Origin: Chrysochromulina tobinii
Taxonomy: Eukaryota; Haptophyta; Prymnesiales; Chrysochromulinaceae
DNA: 27,352 nucleotides
Assembly: GCA_001275005.1 (NCBI GenBank)
Contig: JWZX01000447.1
Location: forward strand, 1-27,352
Reading direction: 5' to 3'
Part shown: in pieces, positions 8,150 through 15,618 of the stretch
Layout: each line of letters starts with the position of its first letter
How positions within the stretch are numbered: the stretch's first letter is position 1
Position numbers and translations under genes: made by a program
The notes under the pieces: generated by a model
Seen by the model: the letters and a program-made list of their open reading frames with translations, nothing else
Told to the model about the DNA's origin: nothing
The model's database searches: none

Positions 8150-10525
8150 TCAAATCGCAAAGTACCAGGGCTCGATGAAAATGAGGACGCTACCGATGAA
8201 CGCGGCCAAGATCTGGTAGAGGATGTAACCCGCGTAAAAGACAAGGTAGAACCTGCCAGCCCACTTTGGGACCTTGCCATTGCAAACTATCAGCTGCAGA
8301 GTGAAGATGAACATGAAGATGAGCGACAGGAACAAACATCCCTTGGTCGAGCCGGGCGCTGCGTGGAAAGCGCTGCCAGTCCCTTCCCAGTATGGGCAGA
8401 GCGCCTGGAAGCCGTCCGGGGCGTAGCAGCCGTTGCAGTCCGCGTAGTTGTTCCCGTGAGAGCCGTGGCTACAGTTGCCTACATGCAGTGTGTGCATCAG
8501 CCAGATCAGGCCGAGGCCGATGCACAAGTTAAACGTGTTCGCCGCAATCGCCTGCACGCAAGCGTTGCTCCCTTGCCCATTGCGGGCTAAGTACACCGAC
8601 GCGATCAAATTCGGGAAGGACGTGCCAGCGGCACCGATTGAGAGCCCCAAGAGAGAGCCGGTCAGCCCCCAGCCGCAACCCAAGTAGTCGAGGACCGAAG
8701 TGAAGATGTAGGCGAAAATCGCCATCCACAACATTGAGAAGACCATCGAGACGAGCCAGTACTTCTGTTTGCCCGGCTGCCGCACGTCAGGCATGCACGG
8801 GTAGACGAGCATACGGACTGGTAGCGTGGCGAAGAAGCTCACCTTGGCCAGCCTGCCGCTCGGGATGCGATACCACGCTTCGTGATGCACCTCCTCCTCC
8901 ATCCCTAGGTGGAGCTTTACGCTGTTCCGCCGCGCCTTCGTCGAGCGGACTTGCACGTGGAGCTCGTCTATCTTGAGGACGATAAGGTCGAAGCAGAGCT
9001 GCATCGTCTCCTCAGGCTCGCCCGGAGGCAGCAGCAGCCGAATCTTCTGCTTCTGCCCGTCACGCTCCCATTCGACGAGCAACTCCTGCTGACGGACCAG
9101 CTTGATTTTGCTGAGCTGGCCGATCGGTAGCGTGAAGAACGGCGACTCCGGAGCAGCGTCGGTGTGCTTGTATCTCACTGGAGCTGATGGTTCGTCATCG
9201 ATCACGAACTGGCATCTCTGAAAGCGGGCCCCGAGGCCGACCAGCTGCACCCTGCTGTAGTATGGCCGATACCTGAGCAGCGTGCCGGTGAAGCCTTTCA
9301 GATGCTGTGGCCGCTCGAGCAGCCGCGCGCGGCAGTCTTGCAGCAACGTACGGAACTGCGGGTGGTTCGTGATCGAGAGCTCGGTCCGGACCGCCCCATT
9401 CGCCTCCTCGTCTGAGGGGAGAGGAGGTGCAGCTTCCACATCGCGTAATAGAGGCGGGCACTGCGCCGGCACGATCGACCCATTCGCCTCCTCATCTGAG
9501 GGGAGAGGAGGCGCAGCTTCTGCATCGCGTGCGCTAATAGCGCGAACGTCCTCGAACGGCATGTCCGCTGTGCTCTCCGTGAGCCCATCCACTTGGACTG
9601 TCCTCGTCGCCGTTTGACGGGAGTTAAAGCAGCGCTCCAGGCGGGCTTTGATCTTGGGGAAGAGGGCGAGAAACGGGACGTAGATGAGGAAGTAGTAGAG
9701 CACCATGATGAGGGCTTCCCACCAGTCGACCAACTCGTCCGCCATAAAGAAGTAGTACATTAGGATGGCCACCAAGAGTGCGGACAGCTCGCGCCCCATC
9801 GTCCAAGGGTCGACAACCAGCCCGCCGGCCACGACCGTAGCCGACGCCCCCACGATGCAATACAAGTTGAACGGGGTCGAGCCGACGACCGTGCCTATGC
9901 CGACCGTCGAGTCGGCGACGAAGACGCTGATGATCGAGGCGAAGAGCTCGGGCGCATTGCACCCCATCGCGAGCAGCGTCGCACTCGCAATGTCCTCCGG
10001 GATGTGGAGCCTCTCGCAGACGACGGTGATCGACGGGACGAAGAAGTCTTCGCAGACCAGCGCCATCGCGTAGAACATGTAGACGATCACGATGATCCAG
10101 ACAATGCTCAGCTCTAAGTCCCGATACTTGGTCAGCGTGGGTAGAATCTTGATCGCTTTGCATCCCTTGGGCGTGCTCGGATCTCCTTCGTCTTCATAGA
10201 GCTTCAAAGGAGGGGAGGAGGGGGGACACGACGCGCCCGCACACGGGGCGAGGTCTGGCGCCAAGCTGACGCTCTTGCAGATCTTCTCCAGATTGTACCC
10301 TTGATAGTTCCGATCGGCGCGAGCCTCGAAGAGTGTGCTCCGCAGCTGACCATCAGATCCGGTCGCCGTGAAGTTATAAACGCGGGGCACGTTCAGGAAG
10401 TTAGCGTTCATCTGCGCCCATGGCGCCGCCTTCATGGCGGGCGGCGCTTCGCAGAAGCGCGGCACGCACAGCCTGCCACCGCCATCGGCAGCACCGTAGC
10501 TGCAGTCGCCGGCCAGCATCGACAT
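8150..10525 (-). CDS. K+-dependent-type Na+/Ca2+ exchanger family protein (SLC24/NCKX-like, CaCA superfamily)
   Basis: About 791 residues from the first ATG in frame (10525). The protein should be a multi-pass membrane antiporter moving Ca2+ against Na+ (and K+ in classic NCKX). Alpha-1 repeat, about residues 150-215: MALVCEDFFVPSI, then ATLLAMGCNAPELFASI with the conserved Glu, then VGSTPFNL. Alpha-2 repeat, about 628-682: GAAGTSFPNLIASVYLAR, then IAANTFNLCIGLG. The loop between them (about residues 290-580) is large. It holds a duplicated EAAPPLPSDEEANG segment and a compact beta-rich stretch ending in an amphipathic helix (EPEETMQLCFDLI), which is PH-like. At two alpha-2 positions where NCKX proteins carry Asp, this protein has Asn. 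The N-terminus is Cys-containing and lacks a clear signal peptide, so an upstream coding exon could be missing. Family assignment is firm; ion specificity is not. Confidence 0.87.
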   Translation of the reverse strand: MSMLAGDCSYGAADGGGRLCVPRFCEAPPAMKAAPWAQMNANFLNVPRVYNFTATGSDGQLRSTLFEARADRNYQGYNLEKICKSVSLAPDLAPCAGASCPPSSPPLKLYEDEGDPSTPKGCKAIKILPTLTKYRDLELSIVWIIVIVYMFYAMALVCEDFFVPSITVVCERLHIPEDIASATLLAMGCNAPELFASIISVFVADSTVGIGTVVGSTPFNLYCIVGASATVVAGGLVVDPWTMGRELSALLVAILMYYFFMADELVDWWEALIMVLYYFLIYVPFLALFPKIKARLERCFNSRQTATRTVQVDGLTESTADMPFEDVRAISARDAEAAPPLPSDEEANGSIVPAQCPPLLRDVEAAPPLPSDEEANGAVRTELSITNHPQFRTLLQDCRARLLERPQHLKGFTGTLLRYRPYYSRVQLVGLGARFQRCQFVIDDEPSAPVRYKHTDAAPESPFFTLPIGQLSKIKLVRQQELLVEWERDGQKQKIRLLLPPGEPEETMQLCFDLIVLKIDELHVQVRSTKARRNSVKLHLGMEEEVHHEAWYRIPSGRLAKVSFFATLPVRMLVYPCMPDVRQPGKQKYWLVSMVFSMLWMAIFAYIFTSVLDYLGCGWGLTGSLLGLSIGAAGTSFPNLIASVYLARNGQGSNACVQAIAANTFNLCIGLGLIWLMHTLHVGNCSHGSHGNNYADCNGCYAPDGFQALCPYWEGTGSAFHAAPGSTKGCLFLSLIFMFIFTLQLIVCNGKVPKWAGRFYLVFYAGYILYQILAAFIGSVLIFIEPWYFAI
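9395..9529 (-). repeat. Spaced in-frame duplication within the exchanger loop
   Basis: About 50 bp beginning at 9395 recur beginning at 9479 with only a few substitutions, an offset of 84 bp (28 codons). The copies encode two RD(A/V)EAAPPLPSDEEANG segments in the cytosolic loop. The offset preserves frame, and the acidic Pro-rich content suggests a disordered linker. Confidence 0.8.
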
Positions 10526-10825
10526 CGAGGTCAAACCTCCGTGTCACGAGGACTTTCGCTCGTTTTCCCAAATGGGAATCTTTGAGGAGAGATGGAACTC
10601 TAGTTTCTTCCGAATTTTCTCCATGGAGACAATGGTTCGTCAAGAGAAACCGGGAGGGCGCTCTTTCTTGACCGACCCACACCTTCGACCGCCGCACCAC
10701 GCGATGAAAAATTCTCTCTCAACCACAAATGAAAATTCACTCCGCCCAACTGCGGTTGGTCGAGCCCACCGATCTTCCAACGCAGAAGTCAGAGTGTACG
10801 GGGATGGTGCGACAGTCGGTGAGGC
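10526..10825. other. Upstream region of the exchanger gene
   Basis: This 300-bp stretch should carry the promoter and 5' UTR of the minus-strand exchanger and possibly the 3' UTR of the small hypothetical gene upstream. It is less GC-rich than the flanking coding DNA. I see no recognisable promoter element or RNA gene. A short leader exon for the exchanger could lie here, but I could not identify one. Confidence 0.35.
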
Positions 10826-11524
10826 TCAGTAGAAGGACGACCCGCGGTTGGAGAAGGCATGGGCTAGAATCTCTGCCCGATCGGTCAAGATCTTCTGGGA
10901 CCCCTCATCGAGAACATGGTCGAGGATGTCGACGAGGTTCGCGGTAGACGCCTTCTGAACCGTATGGGTGCTGCTGTTGCTGGTTCGGGCCACCGTCAAG
11001 GCATCCTCAATCGACCTCGTGTGCTGATGGTTATATGGGTTATATGGTAGAGACGTGCTTGAGTTTGTCGATTGCACGTGCCTGATTTCTGCGTTGACCT
11101 CGTGCACGAAGCACCACCAGATGGCAAGGCACGTTGCAACCAACAACACCCAGAGCGTAATGCACTTGTACAGATAACTGCTCTCCTTTTTATCCAAGTA
11201 ATCAATGTCTTGTTTGATCTGGTGCACACATCGAGGGGAAAGAAGACCGTGGCGTACTTCAATCAGTTGTGAGAAAGAAGGAATAAGCAGCGGTCCTGAC
11301 ACAGGGTTCCATGAACGTACGTGCAAGTTCGGGGCACGCGAGGGTGAACGGCGCGTACGCACCAGTGGTCTCTTCACTGCAGATCCTGCCTCCATGGTTT
11401 GTGTGTAGACTTTTGACCCGCGCAGCAGGCGCCCCTCTGGCCAGTTCTGCCTCGCGTGAGACTCGAAGAGTCCAGTGTTTTCAGGAGCCGGAAATGGGTT
11501 CGTTTGTTTCAACGGAGGTTGCAT
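10826..11524 (-). CDS. Hypothetical single-pass membrane protein
   Basis: An ATG-initiated frame of 232 residues that I do not recognise. It has one strong hydrophobic helix (KCITLWVLLVATCLAIWWCF, around residues 120-140). A Ser/Thr/Asn-rich stretch follows, with potential N-glycosylation sites (NSS), then a more globular helical C-terminus (NLVDILDHVLDEGSQKIL). The N-terminal 95 residues look less protein-like, so the true start may be the later ATG (about residue 43) or a splice acceptor nearer 11270. It lies upstream of the exchanger gene on the same strand. It could be a real small gene or a chance frame; the TM segment and helical C-terminus favour the former. Confidence 0.4.
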   Translation of the reverse strand: MQPPLKQTNPFPAPENTGLFESHARQNWPEGRLLRGSKVYTQTMEAGSAVKRPLVRTRRSPSRAPNLHVRSWNPVSGPLLIPSFSQLIEVRHGLLSPRCVHQIKQDIDYLDKKESSYLYKCITLWVLLVATCLAIWWCFVHEVNAEIRHVQSTNSSTSLPYNPYNHQHTRSIEDALTVARTSNSSTHTVQKASTANLVDILDHVLDEGSQKILTDRAEILAHAFSNRGSSFY

Positions 11525-12076
11525 GCAAAACGAGTTGCGTAGAGAAAGTGTGGATTGAGGGATTTACATCGTTGTGGGCCGCGCAGCGCAGAGCGCCAAA
11601 TGTATCGTCTTTGCGAGCATGAACGCCGCCGGCCGCCGATTTGGCGTGGCCACAGTCGTGCTGCCTGCTGGCACGGCGGTGTCTTGACCCAAGGGGGAGT
11701 GGTCTACTACAGACTGTATTTTTCATGTTTATAAGGCCCCAACCCTACACCTGTTTGGAAATTGAATGGTTGACCCAAGGGGGAGTGGTCTACTATTTTT
11801 CATGTTTATAAGGCCCCAACCCTACACCTCGGTTTGGGAATTGAATGGGTGGGGTGCGCGTGTGGGCGCGTCCGGTGAGGCCCCTCTTTCCGGGATCTGA
11901 ACATCTGATCTCAACAACGATGTTTGCTGTTCGGCAGTTCGCGAGTTCGGCTGAGAACATCGCTAACTTGCTCTCGTCTTTAAAGTAGGTGCATTATCGA
12001 TGTGTATTCGCGATTTGACCCGGGTCCACTTCCCGCGTACAAATCGTGAGTTGAGCAGAATTAAGTTGTGTCCCTG
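11525..12076. other. Noncoding spacer between the small hypothetical and coiled-coil genes
   Basis: Apart from the 80-bp tandem duplication annotated separately, this 552-bp spacer shows no domain-bearing reading frame and no RNA gene. It should contain the 3' UTR of the coiled-coil gene (minus strand) and the promoter of the small hypothetical gene. Confidence 0.4.
11684..11849. repeat. Imperfect tandem duplication of an 80-86 bp unit
   Basis: The unit starting TTGACCCAAGGGGGAGTGG occurs at 11684-11769 and directly again at 11770-11849. Both copies share CATGTTTATAAGGCCCCAAC and end near TTGAATGG. Copy 1 carries 9 extra bases (CAGACTGTA) after CTACTA. Copy 2 differs by small changes near GGTTTGGG. 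It lies in the 550-bp noncoding stretch between the small hypothetical gene and the coiled-coil gene. The TTTATAAGG core is TATA-like but the role is unknown. Confidence 0.85.
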
Positions 12077-15000
12077 TCAGGGCGCTGGTGATGGTGCCAA
12101 CGAAGGCTCTCCCCACGCTGCTGCCGGCGCTGTGGGCAGAGGCGGAGCGGCCATGGCCTGCAGAGCGGGAGGCGCAAACAACGAGGTAGCGCGCGGCGAC
12201 TGCACCCGCGGCGATGCAGCGCGGGGAGATGCATTGCCTTGGCGGGCCGATATTGAGCCCATACCTCGGCTGCTGAGCCCTGCTCGTGCAGAGAAGGATC
12301 CGTCGACGCCATCCGTACGGGGGCTGCTGCTGCTACTTCTGGCTCCTTCCATGACCCTATATGAACCCACGGTTCGAAGCTTGTTCACGTCTGCGAGCGC
12401 CCGACCTAAGAGGTCCTCCGCTCGAGGGTCGTCCTCGTGTCGAAGCGAGGCGTTGAGCGCCTCCTGCGCGGCGTGCTGTAGCGCCGAGATGCGTGTGAAG
12501 CGATCGAGCGACGACTCAGCCCGTATACGAAGCTGCTTCTCATTGACGAGGGAAGATGATGCAACATGTGCCAGGACCTTTGCCGCGTGAAGCTCCTGCT
12601 CCATGCCACTGAGCTCGCGCACGAGCGTCGCCTCCTCCACCTCGCCACGCAGGATATTCTGCAATGCCGCAATACTGGTTTCCTTCTTTCCGTTGGCACC
12701 ACGCCCCTTGGCTTCGACTGACGTCGAGCTGATGCCCCGCTTCAGGGCTGCCTTGGAGTCCTCCATTTGTGGCAGACTGACCTCCGTTGCCATTGTCTTT
12801 TCCGGCTGGCCTGCGATGTTCGGAGTCACTGTCAGCGACTTGTCTTGCGCCTTCTCGAGCTCGCCCTGTAACCTCTCCATCTCCTCCTTGGTACGGTGCA
12901 GATCACGCTCGATCTTGTCTGCCCTTCGCTTTGCGTCCTCAGCTTCAAGCCTAGCAGCTTGGAGCTTGGCCATCTGCTGCTGTTTTTGCACCAACTCCGC
13001 ATTGGGATGATCTTGGATGCCGCGCGCCTTGCGCTGCTGCTTGACAGCCCCATCTGCTGGTGGTGTCGCGTTCGCAATCGACTTCAGAGCCTCCTCTGCC
13101 ACCTTGACCCGCTCGCTCAATTCTTTTGCCAGGATCTCGGCCTCCTCCGTTCTGGCTCGCGATTTGGCTCGCTCCGCCTCCCAGGCCGTCCGTTCCCTTG
13201 AGAGGATGCGCGCCTCCTCGGACTTTTGCGCCGCGTCGGTTTGCGCTGCCTCCGCAATCTTCCTCACGAAGGCGAGTTCATTCGTCGCCTCTTTAGCCTG
13301 CCGCCGCGCCACATCAACCTCGGCATTATGGTCGCGTTCCTTCGAGGCCATCCGTTGCATCATCAGCTCTACCTCTTCGCGCCGGCTCACCGCGAAGGCT
13401 TCGCTAGCATTCGCCTTTGCGATCTGCGCTTCCAGCACCTCGCGGCTTCGCCGCTCGCGGCTCAGCTCTGCGTTCAGCGCATCGAGGCTGCTCTGCAGCT
13501 CCGCCGTGTTGGTATTATCTGATGGAGCAGCATCCCCTATCGAATCCTCCACCGACGCCAAGACCATCTTGGCCTCCGCCTTGGCCTCGGGCTTCCCACC
13601 GGCGGGTCTGCCCTTAAATGAGAGCACAGCCATGTCCGTCGCGTCCAAAGGAATCTCGGGCACCTTGGAAGGCTCGGATTTTTTCTCGCGCTGCATGGTG
13701 GCTGAGGTCGGATCAATCTTGGGCGCGTACGTGCGCCCCTGCTCGAGCTGTTGCTGCATGGCCTGGCGCTTCTCGTTGCGCTTCTGCTCCTCCTCTTTTA
13801 ATCGCATGTGCATGGGCTTGGGCTTATCGGAAGCGTCAGCGGCCTCCTCCTCGGCAGCTTCGCCACTCGGGGTGCGAAGCAGCTCGATCTGACGCTCCGC
13901 CCGCGCCAACCTGCTCTTCGTATCGCGTTGCTGAATGTCAAGGCCATCGGCACGCTTCTTCTCCTCCTCGAAGCGCTTGACCATCTCCGCGCGGCTCGCG
14001 AGAGCTTGGCGCTTGGCCTCATAAATGGATTCCATCTCGCGCTCGAGCAGCTCTAGCCGCTGCTGCTGCGCCTCGAAGCGACGGACGGTCGCATCAATCG
14101 CGTGCCGTCCCAGCCCGGCCGGTGAGCCAGCTCGAGGTGCTGCTCCACTTTTTGGCAGCGCACCAGGGAGCTGGAGCACCTCGAGCATATGCTGCAGCTC
14201 GGAGGTGCGAATCTCGAGCTCACCGTTGCGCCGCCAACCCATGCGCAAGCGCACAGGCGATAGATGGAGGCGTGCCGCGGCGCTGGCAGGCGCGAAGAGT
14301 CCGTCGTCGTTGCGTTCGTCCAAAATGCGTTCCTCGTCGCTAACGCGAACTTCGCCCTCGAAGTTCTGCGTGGAAGGTACATCGGTGCACGCAGCAGTCG
14401 GTCCGCCCGCTGCCGCACCCGCTGTGGGTAAGGCCGTAGTCTTCGCAACCAAAGGACCAGCTGGCGCCGGCTTTAGCCCATGCGACAGCATCGGCAGCTT
14501 TGGCACCGTTTCCGGGCGCACCAAGGCCGTCGGTGGGGCTGCAGAGCCAAGCGTGGGAGCCGGTGCACTTGCGAGGGGCTTGCTTACAGCTGCACTAGCT
14601 GCGGCTGGCGCGCCTGCGAGCGCTGCCCGTGCCGAGCTTGGCCGTTTCGACCCTAATGCCGAAGCAGCAGCAGCCTTAGCAGGAATCGGAGGTGGCACAG
14701 TCGCCTCGCGTGACGGGACGCTTTGCTCCTTGGACGCGCCTCCCGGGCGTCCCAGCGATGGAGAAGGATCACGTGCTCCCGGTGGCTTCTTTCCCAGGTT
14801 TGCCGTTTCTTTGGGGGTCATAGCAGCATCTCGTTTGGGCAGCGGTGCCTCTTTCGAGGCCGCGCTAGCAGCAGAAGCAGCGGCGGCACACTTGTTTGCT
14901 CCCAGCTCTGGCTTCGAGGTCGGCGCGCCGTCCTTGCCGGATGACACGGGTTTTGCAGACACGCTATCCTTTGCAGATGCACCGTCCTTTGATGGCGCGC

Positions 15001-15307
15001 TATCCTTAGATGACGGGACCGTGCCATCGCGCTTCACAGCAGAGCTGGAGTCCTTACTAGAGCTTTGCCGCCGCGGCGTCCCTGCACCGCTACTCTCGCG
15101 CCTCGTACCTGCCGAGCTCGCTTCCTTAGCTGATGCCGTGTTACTGCTCTTGGCGGACGCACCGACGGGGTCCTCGTTTGCCGTGATCTCACGATTCACC
15201 GTCGATGACCCTTCTGGCTTCTTCAGTCCAGTAGGTAGTGCCGGCACAGTAGCAGGTTTGCTGGCAACAGCGCTGCCAGCTGCGACGGCCTTTGGGCCCG
15301 TCGCCAT
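12077..15307 (-). CDS. Large coiled-coil protein with disordered Ala/Ser/Pro N-terminus and Ser/Arg-rich tail
   Basis: 1,076 residues from ATG 15307 (MATGPKAV), chosen because the upstream in-frame stretch has a different composition and starts with GTG; an ATG at 15469 is possible. Residues 1-300 are low complexity with repeated SKDG/AKDS motifs, basic and Pro/Ala-rich, as in cytoskeleton-binding linkers. A short conserved-looking segment follows (SDEERILDERNDDGLFAP, then RNGELEIRTSELQHML). Residues about 400-900 are almost continuous charged coiled coil (Glu/Lys/Arg/Ala heptads, MQRMASKERDHNAEVDVA-type). The tail (about 950-1076) is rich in Ser-Pro and Arg (ASPRVQSPRATS), like phospho-regulated microtubule or centrosome proteins. 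No enzymatic domain is visible. It is a single exon, divergently paired with the TPR gene. A structural or scaffold role is inference. Confidence 0.72.
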   Translation of the reverse strand: MATGPKAVAAGSAVASKPATVPALPTGLKKPEGSSTVNREITANEDPVGASAKSSNTASAKEASSAGTRRESSGAGTPRRQSSSKDSSSAVKRDGTVPSSKDSAPSKDGASAKDSVSAKPVSSGKDGAPTSKPELGANKCAAAASAASAASKEAPLPKRDAAMTPKETANLGKKPPGARDPSPSLGRPGGASKEQSVPSREATVPPPIPAKAAAASALGSKRPSSARAALAGAPAAASAAVSKPLASAPAPTLGSAAPPTALVRPETVPKLPMLSHGLKPAPAGPLVAKTTALPTAGAAAGGPTAACTDVPSTQNFEGEVRVSDEERILDERNDDGLFAPASAAARLHLSPVRLRMGWRRNGELEIRTSELQHMLEVLQLPGALPKSGAAPRAGSPAGLGRHAIDATVRRFEAQQQRLELLEREMESIYEAKRQALASRAEMVKRFEEEKKRADGLDIQQRDTKSRLARAERQIELLRTPSGEAAEEEAADASDKPKPMHMRLKEEEQKRNEKRQAMQQQLEQGRTYAPKIDPTSATMQREKKSEPSKVPEIPLDATDMAVLSFKGRPAGGKPEAKAEAKMVLASVEDSIGDAAPSDNTNTAELQSSLDALNAELSRERRSREVLEAQIAKANASEAFAVSRREEVELMMQRMASKERDHNAEVDVARRQAKEATNELAFVRKIAEAAQTDAAQKSEEARILSRERTAWEAERAKSRARTEEAEILAKELSERVKVAEEALKSIANATPPADGAVKQQRKARGIQDHPNAELVQKQQQMAKLQAARLEAEDAKRRADKIERDLHRTKEEMERLQGELEKAQDKSLTVTPNIAGQPEKTMATEVSLPQMEDSKAALKRGISSTSVEAKGRGANGKKETSIAALQNILRGEVEEATLVRELSGMEQELHAAKVLAHVASSSLVNEKQLRIRAESSLDRFTRISALQHAAQEALNASLRHEDDPRAEDLLGRALADVNKLRTVGSYRVMEGARSSSSSPRTDGVDGSFSARAGLSSRGMGSISARQGNASPRAASPRVQSPRATSLFAPPALQAMAAPPLPTAPAAAWGEPSLAPSPAP

Positions 15308-15618
15308 CGAGGTTGAAGCACTGTTTGACACTGTCGCACGACGCCACACCCCAGTGACAGCTAGCGGACGCGCAAGTGAGTGTGTCAGTCCAAGCGTCCC
15401 CGTTTTTGGACAAACGTGGTTTCGGGCGAAGATGCAAACTCGGCTCTTTGACGCAGAGCGAAAATACATGTACCAATGCACCCAGACAGGTACCCTGGTA
15501 TCAGTGGACCGACATCTGCTCGGAAAGCCTCGCGAAGAATCCACAGCGTTAACGCACAGTCACAAACTTCAGAACTTGTCGTCAAAAACTTGGGGCGAGT
15601 GTGTGACCCTTGCCGAAG
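15308..15618. promoter_or_regulatory. Divergent promoter region between the coiled-coil and TPR genes
   Basis: The two chosen starts point away from each other across 311 bp. No TATA box is evident. If the coiled-coil gene starts at 15469 instead, the spacer shrinks to about 150 bp. Confidence 0.5.

Noticed and set aside
10401-10700. Minus-strand frame as an upstream exon of the exchanger
   Set aside because: It overlaps the chosen exchanger N-terminus in another frame and has no signal peptide or plausible splice join.
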